Shown: in pieces, positions 35,120 to 48,096 of the stretch | How the letters are laid out: every line of letters begins with the position of its first letter | Numbering within the stretch: the stretch's first letter is position 1 | Assembly (NCBI GenBank): GCA_034190875.2 | Contig: CM067349.1 | Location: 29,647,671 to 29,711,670, forward strand | Source: Urechis unicinctus | Lineage: Eukaryota; Annelida; Polychaeta; Xenopneusta; Urechidae | Direction of reading: 5' to 3' | DNA length: 64,000 nucleotides | The notes under the pieces: generated by a model | Told to the model about the DNA's origin: nothing | What the model saw: only the letters and a program-made list of their open reading frames with translations | Database searches by the model: none | Made by a program: the position numbers and the translations under genes

Positions 35120-37390
35120 AGCATACCCTTCATCCTATTTGTGTATCGTTTAGACATGAAAACAAACATAGCTGTTATGATGTATATGCAACTAGCAAAA
35201 TCCCTTTTTAGAAGTTTATGTGTTTATCACAGCATTGTCAACTGCTGATATGATTAAATGTTTAAAATAGGGTGCTAGGATCGATAAATTGATGCGTTTA
35301 AGGCCATCTAATAATATTCCTTCCTAATGGACGAATGCATTGAATGTCGAACTCATCCTGTAATAAATGGTGCTAGAATCTGATGCTATACACTTACTAG
35401 GTCAGTTGAAACGATGCTTGACATACTTGCTCTGGGGTGTTTTCAGTGGTTGTCAGGGCGATAATGATTTTTACTCTCAGATAGATTAGGTTTGGCATCC
35501 CACGATGTCGATTTATGATGCTGCAATTCACATTTGATTTAATGCATTATATTCGCGCAAGATATAATAACGTTATCGGATATGTATGGAAACTATTCGA
35601 AAATTGTTAAGATGCTTCGAAACTAAGACAATGTGCTTTCTAAGAATATGATCATCTATCTTGTTTGGATATGTAGATAAGCATACACTGGCGTTACATC
35701 GGATAATACTTGTTACATTGTAAATAGAGGAATGTTACTTTGCAAATAAGGGAAAGCGTTGTACCTTGGATATAATGAAATGTAATGGTATCTTTTTAGC
35801 TTCATAGTGTGCTCAATACACATCATCGTCAATAGATACAATCCGCAACTGCACAAAGGCGGTTTTTTTGCGTCAACATGCATTCCCACATCTATACATA
35901 ACTATAACACAAAATCCTTTGGGAAAGGTTCATTTGATATTTGTCCATTACACTCAGTGTGCTTATCGGGAAAACACATTTGCATGTCACTTATTAGCAG
36001 CAAATCCTAAACTTAATTTACAAAGTAAGCAACATGTTCGTTTTATGGTGTCTTCGTGGTATAAACCGGCAAAATGCAGGAAATGTTAAACAGCAGAGGG
36101 TAATGCATTAAAACAAAATAAGCACATGGCGAGAAAAGGAACAATTTCAATAGATGTACATTTTAGCAACGTACTAATTTGTTCATGATGCGACACACGT
36201 TCTATCAATGTACAGTCACCCACCCATCATAACATTATGTATTTCCCAATTTGTACCTGGAGTGGCGTATGCTTGCATTTGTGCTTTGCAGATTTATGTA
36301 CAACCCCTCATATTGTCATCACTTCTCGTAGTGTCCTCACGTTCTCTATTTCTCTCAGGTGCCGTTCTTTATGAGACATTACAGGATGCTGGTAATTTCC
36401 CAAGGCAAAATACCGCTGAGTCTATCGGGCCCGCCTCTACTTTGGTAGATTTTCTAAGCGATGTAATCAATTGGAACAAATGTCGCATGGGATTATACAC
36501 TATCATCATCCAACTGCCAAATTCTACACCAGAGAATTTGCCAGATGGTTGTTTGATTTGTATGACCAATCAATTGGATACCCGATATCCGGATATTATA
36601 TTTTTTATGTCATCGCCACCATCTTTGAACAAATTGGATGGATTTTTTTATTTCACTACAGCGTATATTTGATGACTCCATGTCAACATATAGGTTTCTG
36701 CCACGCCTTCCATTGTCTAAAGGCGCCATATAACATGTGAAGCTGTGATGGCTATAGTATGTAATCGGTTTTGTATTTGCCCACATAATTTTCCGTCTAT
36801 TGTCCGTAGGATCGCTGTCTGACCAGATAAATATCAATTAGAATCTGTACATCCTTCAATAATTAAAGCAACCAGTCATCACAATTTTTTACATATTACC
36901 CTCATGCATTAAGAGTTAAAGTAGCAAAAACTCTATGTTAAAAATCACCTTTATGTATTGATATGCAACACAATAGAACGCACTCATTCACGTGATAGTG
37001 TCCATTCGAGTTCGGGCAACTTGTATATTGTACAATAATAGAAACAGATCGACATAGTTCGTAAGGTTTGTGCCGCTTATAGAGTTAATGTGCTACTCGT
37101 TCTAGTAACTAACGATCGACCTTTTTCAGGGTTGTCTCAAGCTAAGGTTGGCAACATGCAAGTAACCAATGTAGTAAAATGTAGATCCATAATCGTTGTC
37201 ATGTGTCTTTACATGGCATGAGTAGTGGTAAAGATGTATATTCTATTCACTCAGCACCGGGACTTGGTGGTTAGTGTTTTTTCTCTTCATCCAGCATAGC
37301 AAGTGTCAACTAAATTCAATCATAGTATTATTTTTTATCTTTACTGAGCAGCAGATTAGGTGAATTCTCCAGGTAAATGAAAAAGACCCC
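35120..37390. other. Non-coding flank with shared segments
   Basis: 35830-35910 resembles 38550-38640 (CAACTGC-CAAAGGC; ATGCATTCCCACATCTATA). 36285-36530 resembles 20020-20270 (TCTCTNTTTCTCT-AGGTGC; GACATTACA). The 154-codon open frame here is therefore judged non-coding. Confidence 0.45.
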
Positions 37391-37394
37391 GCAA

Positions 37395-37620
37395 GGATCA
37401 ATGAACAATGGCACTCACAACCTGCTCTATCGTCATTGAAATGTCCCCTTGTTAGAGCGATCATCTGTAAGAGCGCCGAATGAATAGTCGTGCTGGAGGT
37501 TATGAGGCAGTGAATTTCTCTGCGGCCGGGTGATTGAGAAGGATCTAGCTCGGTGAGGAATGACATGATATCGGTCCATTACCACAGAAGGTCGACTACG
37601 TAATACACGACATGGACCGT
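37395..37620 (+). repeat. Dispersed block X, copy 2
   Basis: Shares AATGGCACTCACAACCTGCT, GTCATTGAAATGTCCCC, GGAGGTTATGAGGCAGTGA and GCTCGGTGAGGAATGAC with X1. Divergence is moderate, with small indels. Confidence 0.8.
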
Positions 37621-37810
37621 TTGCGTGCCAAGACTGAATCCTACCAGTCATATTGAATTCGGGTACAAACATGGTCACTTGAGCAAGTAATTCTAACAAG
37701 TGACCCTATATCAGCCAACACTAGATTTCATTCAATGGTCACTGTAGTTATTTTAACACTTATTATGGGATATAGTATTGTATGTAACGCACCATACTTG
37801 ATATGATAGC

Positions 37811-37822
37811 ACCCCCCCCCCC
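37811..37822. repeat. Poly(C) tract
   Basis: Twelve consecutive C residues. Confidence 0.9.
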
Positions 37823-38944
37823 GACTTATGCAGCATAATTTGGCTATAAATGGGCATCTATGAACGTGTTTTAACAACAGATAATCAACCAGTCAGAGGA
37901 CTATTGAAATTATGATTAAACAGTTTGTGTTTGAAAAGTTTTGGTTGTCAATAATCGCCCTGTGACAGCGTCTCACAAGATAACCCTAAAGATTAAAGGG
38001 AAAATAATGTTATTTATATAATATGTTCCAACAGTTTGCATCGCTTAATTAAGTACAGTCCTCCTACTCCTCCTCCTCCAAACAATACCTTAATAACTCT
38101 TTCTAAATGCCCAAATTTGTACGTGACAATAGCCAGGTCAGGTGAAATGTGCTTGGCTCAATTGCACTGAGATATTCTCAGTTTTGATTAGTTCCTTGTG
38201 TGCTGAGCAATAATAAATTTTTCCCCAAGATAGATTGGGTATGGTGCTCCACGATTCCGAGTCGATGTTTTGATACACACATGATTAATTCGCGTTCGCG
38301 CCATATTAATTTATGCATTCGCATGGATAATAGTCGCATATGGCCAAGAGGCCATGAAACCAAGCCAATCTGCGCTCTTGTTTTTGATCGATGGATCAGC
38401 CAAAACTGGAGTTACTTGCGATACTCGTGTTACATTGTAAATAAGGAATAATACATGCTGCTCTGCGAGTAAGTGATAGCGTTGTGCAATGGATATAATG
38501 AAATGCATAGGCATTTCTTTAGTGGGGTACCGATACCGTGTTAAACACACATCTTCGCCAGTAGATACCACCCGCAACTGCGCAAAGGCATTGCTTTTTG
38601 CCAAGTAGCATCAATATGCATTCCCACATCTATAATAACACCAGACGAAGAGAACTTGTACCAACAGTAATGGCTATGCATCAAATATGTGACTTTATAT
38701 TTGTTAAGTTACCTCTGGAGAAGAACAAACCAACACTGCTAGTACATTAGGTCAAGGACAACACATACACATTGCGACATCTTCCGATACAACGAACGAG
38801 ACCCCAAACAATGCTCTGTACCTGAGTGTATTACTCGAATTCGTATGGTAGATGTTTTATTTTTGGCATTTCAATGCAAATCGGGCTCATTTCCAGCTGC
38901 AAGGATAAATTCATCAGCTAATTCCAATAAACACCCAGGAATAC

Positions 38945-39185
38945 TTGATCAATCGCACTAACAATATGTTTTATTGTCATGCTAATATCCCCTTGTCAAA
39001 ACTGTCCCCCGATAAGGGCGATGAATGACTGGCCACGCCGGAGGTTATGCGATAGAGTGTCAGGAGACGAAACGACTTCTCCAGAGGCCGTCTAATTGGG
39101 TGGGATGGGGGTAGGGGTCTGGGACTGCGAGGATTGATATGATATAGGTCCATAGCCACAACGGAGTGACTCCTCACTTCACACA
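38945..39185 (+). repeat. Dispersed block X, copy 3
   Basis: Shares CGCCGGAGGTTATG, GTCAGGAGACGAAACGACTT and ATAGGTCCATAG with the other copies; closest by eye to the inverted copy at 60.9 kb. Confidence 0.8.
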
Positions 39186-40039
39186 ATATATCATCAGCAT
39201 ACCATGCCTAATTACCGCCAAGCATGATAAACACATGTGGAAGGTTTGGGTGATTAAGCACTTTATTCAAATAACTGACTTTCCATCTGCCTTCATCAAG
39301 CTGCATCAATCAGCCGCTATGACGTCAGGGATGATCACAATTGTCTGACATACTCAGCGTGCTTATCGCGAACTATCATTTTGAGTGTCTGCTTTGACCA
39401 TGGGAATTGTTGGATAAATCTCATATCCTGACAACAAAATCCACATTAGATTGAGGCAGTGAATGTGTGAGAATGATTAAAATACGCATTATGTTTGTCT
39501 AAATGTTTATTATGTCAAACAGGACCGTGTAATGCATTACAACTCAATAGTATAAGGCGCGGACATAGGCGGAAAACTTTCCATAGTCCCTTAATTCACC
39601 AAACAGATCTTTTTTATTCCATGAATTAGAATCTTGATCAAAGCATACGCCATTTAATGAGTGGCGTCTTCTGGTTTTATACAGCACGTCTGACACACGG
39701 AACGTGTCTCCGAATGCTACAGGTTTGTGTAGTGATCTCACATCGATGTATACGACACCCAGGCGCAATGCTGGGGGATGTATTAGGAGTTCTATGTACA
39801 AATAAATAGCCCCATATATTTTGTTCGAACCTCTTAAGGTGTAGATTGTTGTCACTTTGTACAATCACGCGGGTATAAGCTAATACGTATTAGTCATCAT
39901 TTCAACTGACGTGCACCCAACAGTGTCACCGTGATGCCACTGATAAAATACCGAAATTCCTCACTGCGGTAAAATTTGGTCTGCTTAAATAGTTAACAAA
40001 ACCTTACTAGAGTCATATTTAAGTGATCAGCTATGGGAA

Positions 40040-40450
40040 TGGTTGTCGGCGCACACCCAGCAGTAAATGTATCTCGATTATCGTCCCTTATTGGACTTAT
40101 GTGCGCGGCAAGTGGTACAACCACAAGTATTCACTGCTATTTGATGTGAGGTTACGGGATTTTCGCTACTGCATTTACGATAATACAAACGCTATCTCAA
40201 CTAATTATGGCTATGTTGGCATTCACCCTTTACTGCCTGCTGACCTTCGATATATTTAGAACATTAACAAGGCAGCATCATTCAATGTAAAGCTAATGCA
40301 ATGTGTGACAACGTCATAAAAGTTGACAGAATATTGCCACATATTAGTAGTGGACCTCCATGCCTCTTCAGTGCAACAAAAATATATACAGACAATCGCA
40401 TGCAGTAAATTACTGTGGCAGTGGACATTGCCGCTGCCCTCGCATTGCGT
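40040..40450 (+). repeat. Block Y, copy 2 (right part)
   Basis: Shares ATTTTCGCTACTGCATTTAC, AACTAATTATGG, GACCTTCGATATATTT and AACATTAACAAGGCAGCATC with 44880-45070, and the end GCATGCAGTAAATTACTGTG with 21920-21965. Confidence 0.75.
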
Positions 40451-41329
40451 TCAGACTGTTCTCACCACATCTTTTCCATAAATTAGCTACCCTTGTGCGG
40501 AGTCATCATATTATCAAGGGCGCGCCATTCAAAATTTTCATATGCAACATACAAGAACATTCGATCGCATGTAAGAACATTAGTGTCACTAGAATTGTTA
40601 TTTGTATACTTATGTATTAATCCTGTTAATTGGTATTTTACTGGACAGAATCACTGATGTGAATGAGTGTCCTCTTTTGTCACACATAAGTTCAGGGTAC
40701 AAGTGTAACTGTTGCTCTTTGGTTGCAAGTTAAAGCTGCAATGTGTTGAATAGCTGTTCAGCTTTGCTTAATTGAGGGTTAATCAGATGTATTTCTTGAA
40801 AGTTTTCCTGAATGCAAAGATATAGAGATTGAGCGGCTACGGCCTCCATTATATATTGTTTGGAGGGGGCGGGATTGATGTACATTATGGAGCCATGCAA
40901 ATTGTTTAGATATATTGTATTTATAACTTTAATTTCTTTTTTACATGATTGATCACAACATATATCGTTTTGTTGATAACCAAAATCTATCTTTTCTCCC
41001 CATGGCAGCTAAGTACATAGTGTACATGTCTCAGTGAACTTCCGACCCTTATCTGCGACATGTTATCGCAAATGTAATGATATGACAACATAGTGAGTTT
41101 CGCTTGTTGTAAAGTTGATATTCAGGATGAATGATGTTGGTCTTGTCAACAATATAGATAACGCTTTAGCTTGGCGTGGCAGTTAATTTCATCAGTGCAC
41201 TGTGCTTTTAGTCATATTGTGCGCAATAAGGATTCCCATGTGTAAGTGCGAGGTGCTTAAGCTGATGATACCTCAGGTCTGCATCGTATGGTCATCAAAG
41301 TACCAAAGTAAAAAGTGTATGCACCGAAC

Positions 41330-41640
41330 TAATGAAGATGAGTACTTTCGGTGATATGCTGCATATAACCCATGTTGTACATTATATTGTTCTACAGCGA
41401 ATGACTTATATGAACCAGGAGTGACGCTGACCATGGCTGTTTGACATCAAAAGAAAAAGTAGATTGCCAACACCGCCCTCGTATTTACTTTTCACATAAA
41501 CTCGGCAATGTCCTCAATGTAGTATTTGCTGTCTTTTAAAACTTTTATAATAGGCTGTTTACCTTGCGCTGCAACAGGAAAATGGTTTATCAAATGACCG
41601 AAATTTGTATTTGCCACACAAACCCGCCAGCAGATAATCT
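41330..41640. repeat. Block V, copy 1
   Basis: Matches 46555-46915 in the same orientation (GATATGCTGCATATAACC/CGATGTACTCTTTATAACC; CATGTTGTACATTATATTGT; AATGACCGAAATTTGTA). It lies on the 3' side of a pseudogene unit in both places. Confidence 0.65.
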
Positions 41641-42230
41641 GATATCCTTTGTAGAATGCTTTGTCAGATTAATGACTATCTAGAAAAGTATAAATCATCA
41701 ATAAAACAAAATACATCCCCTCGCTATTCACACAGGGTGTCCATTCCATGCATCCCCTTTTGGTAGAGTAAGTCTCAGGTTAAGTGCTTTCGTCTTTCTT
41801 CCTGCCGGTGGCGTAATTCCATTGTAAGACAAGATGCTGCGTTCGAGGCCCAAATTTCAAGGGACGACCCGACCTGCTGGCTATATGATCTCACATAGGA
41901 ATTCCATTTTTGCGCCGTTGAGATGGGAGCGAGGCGGGGGCTATTTGGTGCGAGGGGGGCGGTATAGTTGGACTTCGCAGCCTTGGTGTTTATGAGGCTT
42001 TGACGAAGCATCAGCACCAGCAACGTCTTTATATAACTCCGCTGTTGAGTAACCGGCATTTCTTATGCGATTTATGAAATAATATGGGCTAACGTCACCA
42101 AAACAAGACGTATATTCTCATTTTTATCGCAACACAATAGTCGAATTTATGTGATACTCCATTAGGTAAATTCAGCAATGGAATCGACCTATCATCTAAT
42201 TTTATGCTACAACATCAGCAATATGACATT

Positions 42231-43020
42231 TTAACTCTTTACCAATGGTGCGGCGACATATCGCGCCCATATTCTACTTATACGGGCACACATGGACGCT
42301 GTGTCCTTGCTAATGTTCCTTATTTCAGTGGGGAACAACTCCGATGAATATACGTAGATTGCACCGGACGAGATTGTTACAAATTCCTTTGCAACTGTGG
42401 CAAATATTATGAGGGTAACACCTATATCTGTGTACACGTAAGTGTATAGTTGCAATAATATCAAATTGATTTAATTAAACAAGACATGAATGGAGACCAA
42501 TTTCATGTTTGTTTATAATGCCATCCATTACCTTACACAATTATATATGTGTTTAGAAAACGCGATCTGCGACGTTAAATGCACCCAGTAAGTGTAGGAG
42601 ATATAAGCACCAATGATGTTTCCGCTTACGTTCACCCAAGGTTATGATTATTCCCTAGATTAATTCATCTTAGAGTTGATGATACTTTAGAAGCGTTACT
42701 CTTTGTGATTCCAGTTTGTGAACGGTTCCATTTTGCCTATTCATTTTACGTTCAAAGATGTGCAGTTGATATCGAGCTTCTCTCAACTCTTATATGCTCC
42801 TTCTGCATCGCGTGGAATTGTGATATACTTCAGTTGACCATGTGATAGGTTCTGCAACTCCTTGACATAGCATGGTCTTGGTGCCCAGCAACAATAGTTA
42901 ATGTATAATGATTCCGATGCGAGAAATACAATCACGGCCATGAGTAAGATTATGGGCTATTGATAACTACCCATTCCCAACGCTTGCTCATAGATATGCT
43001 CTTTCTATAATGGTTTACTC
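42231..43020 (-). pseudogene. SLC22 pseudogene P3 (intact exon 8, broken exons 2 and 1)
   Basis: Exon 8 is still fully open between a GTACACAG acceptor and a GTAAAG donor (DIGVTLIIFATVAKEF, then ELFPTEIRNI). Upstream on the minus strand, 42575-42630 is a degraded exon 2, and 42700-43020 is a frameshifted exon 1 that retains the GTCAACTG and CCAAGACCATG stretches. Exons 3-7 and 9-10 are not found. The upstream block Z at 43.07-43.57 kb is shared with P1 and P2. Confidence 0.8.
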
Positions 43021-43064
43021 ATAGTGTTGATACCTACTTCTATGGCTTTTTGGTGTGACGCTTA

Positions 43065-43570
43065 AATGTATATTTGCGATTATAGGGTAGTGGAGGTCAG
43101 CTCATGTAAATGTTCATTTTACCTGTAGTCTGTGACTTCTTCCGTTTGTGTTGTTTAAGTCTACAGGTTTATTAATATATGACCGACTCTGGTCATACAC
43201 GGGGGGATAAATGTTGCATGTTTTGTACCAGCAGATCTCAATGTGTAAGAGACATACTAATGATAGCACCGGAATATTCGGCCACACCCATTCGGTCTAC
43301 ACAATGGATTTAGTGATATTAATAGATATGCATTACTCCCAGGCATACGTATCAGCTATACCCGGATTATATTTAAAAGACAGAGTCAATTAACAAATGC
43401 ACCTGCGGCTCTTCCTTGTGAGGTCGGAAAGGTTTACAGGAATATAATGATATTCCCTCGCTATAGCAGGCCGTCGTCTAGTTCATAGTGGGGGTTCGCT
43501 CGTAGCTATACTGGAGATCGAAATCACCACAATAAGGGTCTCACTCCTCAACCTAGAAATTCTCGTGTAT
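43065..43570 (-). repeat. Block Z, copy 3
   Basis: Upstream flank of P3; collinear with copy 2 over its whole length with small indels. Shares GATAGCACCGGAATATTC and ACAAATGCACCTGCGG. Confidence 0.85.
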
Positions 43571-43899
43571 TTTATTCAGAACCAAAGAAGGAACTATGTG
43601 TGTAATTGTGTACACCCCTAGAATTTTACAGCAGATGTGTCACTTGCTGATATGAACTGTGGGTGTTTCGGCCGAGAAAAACAAAAAAAGTTTAATGGTG
43701 TAAAATTGTGGTGATTTTTGGGAACTAGGATTATGATTATAACACTACAATGCTTCGATCAGCAAATACCGATAACATTATTTAAATATTTGATCTAGGT
43801 ATACAATGCAACAATGTTTTATTTTCATCCTATTGTCAGGGTGTAAAGCGATACTAATAGTTAAAGCAATCGATCTCACTCAACTGATGCAATCTTCAT

Positions 43900-44066
43900 T
43901 GTTCTGGTTACCATTCAAGTAGTATGGTAGTCCAAACGGCGCCCAAGTGTACCCCAGAATAGCACTTAACACATAGTGTCCGGTTACCCAGCGGTTGCTC
44001 TACGTTGTGATATGCCCGAAGCCAGACCAACAGAGTTATCTTGAGACAAATAAAGTGAATGAATGG
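43900..44066 (+). mobile_element. Possible 3' tail of a retroelement (SINE or non-LTR)
   Basis: A compact GC-richer stretch ends ACAAATAAAGTGAATGAATGG: a poly(A)-signal-like AATAAA followed by a GAAT tetranucleotide tail, a common form of SINE/LINE 3' end. No reverse-transcriptase reading frame is present. The call rests on this ending only. Confidence 0.3.
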
Positions 44067-44114
44067 ATCGGGAGATCTGATCTGATTTAGCGCTGCACTT
44101 GAGTAAGTGATATG

Positions 44115-45200
44115 TAGTAGTTGATGTCAGTTATTCAGTCCAGTGGCGTCCTGCGTTCGATAACATAATACGTACAGGACTGCTTCTTTGCTGCATGCTT
44201 CGTTAAAAACCACCCTGACAAAACTACTGCCAGTCAGAAGCGTAATGACCAAAACTATGGATATAGCCATCATTGCAGCTGGACGTCGGACATATATTTA
44301 ATCAAAGCAATGATAGAGGCTCGCTGAAATATATCATTTCTCTTGATCAAGGGAATCTGACCAGCAATTATCACTGGCTCCTACGTAAGACATAACATAA
44401 TGCAAATGCAGATTACAGCACTGTAATACGTTTATTCTCAGAATACCTTTCCTTTCATTGAGATTGATTTCAAACAACACGTTTTGCACATTATGTCAAT
44501 ACCTAGCGTTTAACACTTCAATATTTAACAATAATCTCCCAACGATGTGTATAACACTAAAGCACAACGTGGGGGGGGGGGAGGATGTAATAGTTGCTTT
44601 ATATACAATTACATATGTTCCTAAATTTGTCTCAAACCACCAAAGGTATAGATTGATGTTCCCCTGTACCTCATCGCGTGCATAAGCTCACACGTATGAG
44701 TCATCAGTTTTATTGGCATACACTTAACATTGCGGTTTATTTGCTATAAGGTTTGTTCTCTTTAAATCGCTAACAAAACCAAATCATAAACAATTATGTG
44801 CAGTTAGACACGTTTATAAATGCAGTCGTATTGTAGACGTAAACTACAGGAATGATTGTTCTAGTAAATTCTGCAGTAAATATATCTCGGTTATTGGCCC
44901 TAATGGGTCTTAAGTACGCGGCAAATAGTTTAAGGATATATGGATTTTCGCTACTGCACTTACGATAATGCACACGATAACTTAACTAATTATGGGTATA
45001 TTGGCATTCATCCGGTGCTGCCTGCCGACCTTCGATATATTTGGAGCATTAACAAGGCGGCATCAACCAGTTAAAAGCAAGGTGTAGCAGCTTCTTACAA
45101 GTTGACAGGCAATGGCACGCTGTAAATTGCTGCGGCCGTTGACAGCGCACGTTACAGTCTGTTCTCACTACTATATTTGTATACAATTCGTTACCCTTGT
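44115..45200 (+). repeat. Block Y, copy 3
   Basis: Close to copy 2 over 44870-45070 and to copy 1 over 44115-44400. It lies between pseudogenes P3 and P4b, in the position expected for the 3' flank of the P4b/P4 units. Confidence 0.7.
44571..44581. repeat. Poly(G) tract
   Basis: Run of about eleven G residues inside block Y copy 3. Confidence 0.85.
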
Positions 45201-46194
45201 GCGGTGTCACTATATTATCAAGGGAGCACCATTAAATCTTTTCAAATGCAACATACAAAAGCACTTGTAACGTATGATTATGATGGCGCTACAGAATTTA
45301 CATACTTAAGTATTGAACAATGCAGGTGCTAAAAATTGTTTCATAAATTATGATTGGTAATCCACCCGCTGCCCACATCTTAACACGCTGCAGACCCAGA
45401 ACAGCCTTCCTTAGCAGATGGTGCTTCCTATCAACAATGTTATTGCGTTTCATGTTATACTACAGTCTAATAACAATCAATAATTTGTAACGTAATGGAA
45501 AGAGAAAGATTGGGAATAAGCAACATTTTGTTGGTAGGTTTCAAAGCATCATTTTTAATTGGGCCTCATCATCAGCAGCAATATGCAACATAGACACCAA
45601 ACTTGGACTTCATTCATTTTGAAGTTTGATTGCTTTATTTATCCAAACCGTTGATATCAATTTGCTAATGTGGGCAACGTCAATACTAAATATTCGTGCT
45701 CACCTGACCAGCTGTCCGATTTCATATTCAACCGAAGAGTCATTAACACGAACTAGTGACATCACTAAGTCGGGGCCGGAAAACCTCATTCATTCCCGCT
45801 ACTGCAAGTAGGCTTCTTTCTGGAACACATCGCTCGCTTCCACACACTAACCTTTGACGTCCTGTAAGTGGGTCTAATGGAAACCACCTGTAACCACCCT
45901 GTCCCGTGTCATACATAAAACTCAAATAACTCCGGTCTTTCTAAATGTAAATAAGGCCAAAGAAACTTCGTATCCGCAAAAATGATTTATACCACTAGCA
46001 GGCTCACAATCATAGTGGAGGATACTACATCTATATCGTTTACATAACCAGAATGATAATATTCTGCTGTTTCCTATTTTTGGAAATACCTTCCAATATT
46101 ATGCACGCGTTTTCACAGGGCTGTCAGGTACCCAATGGCAGTGTGCACCACTTAGTGCACTATTAAAGTTTATGTTCTTGGTGAGTATATGTTA

Positions 46195-46405
46195 CTACTT
46201 TTTTTCCGTTAATGTAAAATATGTTAAATTATCTACACGGGAATCATAGATCACAGTTTTTTTCATAACAACGGTGTAAAGATTTAACGACAGCCTGGCC
46301 ACAAATGGCCCAAATATATCCTTGAAAACAAACGAGAATGGTACATTCGCCATCGCACCAGTCACCGCTAGCCAAATAGCTGGTGTCTGCTCCACAATGG
46401 AAAAC
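46195..46405 (-). pseudogene. SLC22 exon-4 fragment P4b
   Basis: The minus-strand reading IVEQTPAIWLAVTGAMANVP aligns to the exon-4 start AIEQTPPVWRTATGMVLNL, followed by a diverged helix and then loss of similarity. No flanking exon in the same arrangement is clear; a short exon-9-like stretch (ATGTTATCGGTGTCTATGGA) lies at about 46926 on the complement. It is a more diverged copy than the others. Confidence 0.6.
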
Positions 46406-46554
46406 AAATTGTTTCATTATCTAGCAGTCATATACGGTGATGGATTTATAGTGTAATGTTCACGGAATAACAGTTACATTAACTAATACAGATTTATTTG
46501 AAAATTATCACATTGCAAACTTTGATTTTCAGTGTTGTCAAAAATGTGAGCTAT

Positions 46555-46915
46555 CGACGATGTACTCTTTATAACCTATGTTGCACATTATTTTGCTCTG
46601 CTGTGCATGAGTGATACTGATTATGAGTGACGCTGAGCATGTCAATACGACAGCAGCTATAGTAAAATATGGGCACAGCGTTCATATTTGCTTTCCACAT
46701 GTACCTTTTTCGGTAATTGCTTTTTTAAAGTATTATTTTCTTGAGCCACAAGGACAAAGAGAGAAACAACCTGAAATGCAATAGCAATATCCCAATTATA
46801 TGAATATATGTTCGCGTTTGAAGTCACATGCAGCTTTCATATATAGCTGTTTTTCTTACGCTACAGCGAAAAGATTGTTTATCTACTTTAGTAATGACCG
46901 AAATTTGTACACCGA
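46555..46915. repeat. Block V, copy 2
   Basis: Second copy of block V, between P4b and P4. Shared ends are ATGTTGCACATTATTTTG and AATGACCGAAATTTGTA. Confidence 0.65.
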
Positions 46916-47149
46916 ATGTCCGACATGTTATCGGTGTCTATGGAGCACACCCATCTTTCCTTCTCATACTCGTAAATAAGTTAGGGAAAGTTGATAAAAT
47001 CACAGGGGATCCGATGTGTTGCTGAAAATTGCCACTAGAAATGGCTGGGCGTGACCATATTTCCCAACTATCTAGTCATGCTGTCAATAAAATCAAACTC
47101 ACTTTCAATGGTAACATATCTTCAGTGTATATAAACAACGTACCTCCTG

Positions 47150-48003
47150 CATTAGTACTATGTGTATTTGATGCAAATCAAAGCCCTCGGCCAAAAGTGA
47201 TTTATTGGTAGACGATATTCCTTCAATATTGCAGTAGCGCATTTATATATCCTCTTCTGTATCAACCATAGTGGACATACACCAAACAACCTGACATATA
47301 TTATATTACTTCCTCATAAAACATACTAGCATAGCTCAATCGTTTAAATAATTTCATGATAAAGTCACCAATATAAAAGGAGATGTCCAGGAGATGGTCA
47401 CTGCCAATGGTGACATCTGGTGCCATGTTAAGTACAATGAATGTGTATATGTAGACGATCGCCATATTTGGTGATGGAAATTGTATATGCATTTTATCGA
47501 AGCCAAAATGGATCTGAACACAAAGTACATTTGCACTCGCCCCATATTTACTAACCACACAACCGGTAATAGAGGACGCAATGGAACACAATCCCCTTCA
47601 GAACCTAGCAATCGATAAAAACATCCAGCTGAGTAGAAGCGCACTCGCGGTATTTGGAAATATTTCGGCACAAGGAAGCCGCGCTCATGCAATAGATATA
47701 TATACAAATTCTATATCAGTACATTCGCAAATCAAATTTTAGAGAAAGCTTGTCAATAATGTATTGCAACAGTATCCGAGGTTCCAACCAGGTAACCGAC
47801 CATATATGGATGACATAGATACAATCAGCTTCCAAATGCACACCAAGTTGCAACGAAGTACAATATTAATTGTTCACTTTGTACTTTAATCATAGTTGAT
47901 GCCACTTTTGATAAATTAAGATATCATATAAACTCTACTTATGACGGTGTTAAGAAATGTGCTTTTGTCACAGTCGACAGTCGAATAATTCAACGGTGCC
48001 AAA
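47150..48003 (-). pseudogene. SLC22 pseudogene P4 (exons 1 to 5, degraded)
   Basis: Read on the minus strand from 48003: the end of exon 1 (with the ACAAAAGCACATTT match), exon 2 at about 47870-47750, exon 3 at about 47695-47570 with its FGRKK region lost, a shortened exon 4 at about 47480-47370 and exon 5 at about 47300-47150 (matching the SPLADDF region). The order is collinear with the intact genes, but stops and indels occur in each exon. Exon 1 is cut at 48003, where the tetranucleotide arrays begin. Confidence 0.75.
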
Positions 48004-48025
48004 GATACTTCTCATAGCTTGATAT

Positions 48026-48096
48026 GTTCGTTCGTTCTATCGTTTGTTCGTTCGTTCGTTCGTTCGTTCGTTCGTTCGTTCGTTCGTTCGTTCGTT
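48026..48096. repeat. (GTTC)n tetranucleotide array
   Basis: GTTC repeats with one early TATC break, directly abutting the GTAG array to its right and truncated P4 exon 1 to its left. Confidence 0.97.

Noticed and set aside
36208-36672. 154-codon plus-strand open frame with a stretch (VINWNKCRMGL) resembling SLC22 exon 1 (LVNWNRSRMAL)
   Set aside because: The DNA here is homologous to non-coding 20.0-20.3 kb, where the frame is not kept; the resemblance to exon 1 is short and probably chance.
39544-39864. 106-codon minus-strand open frame
   Set aside because: Its right end lies in sequence shared with 44.6-44.7 kb, where no open frame is retained; no domain is visible.
45743-45925. Minus-strand peptide similarity between 45743-45925 (PLDPLTGRQRL) and 60231-60482 (PLDKLSRRQRL)
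   Set aside because: The DNA itself is a shared repeat; similarity is no better at the protein than at the DNA level, so coding is not supported.
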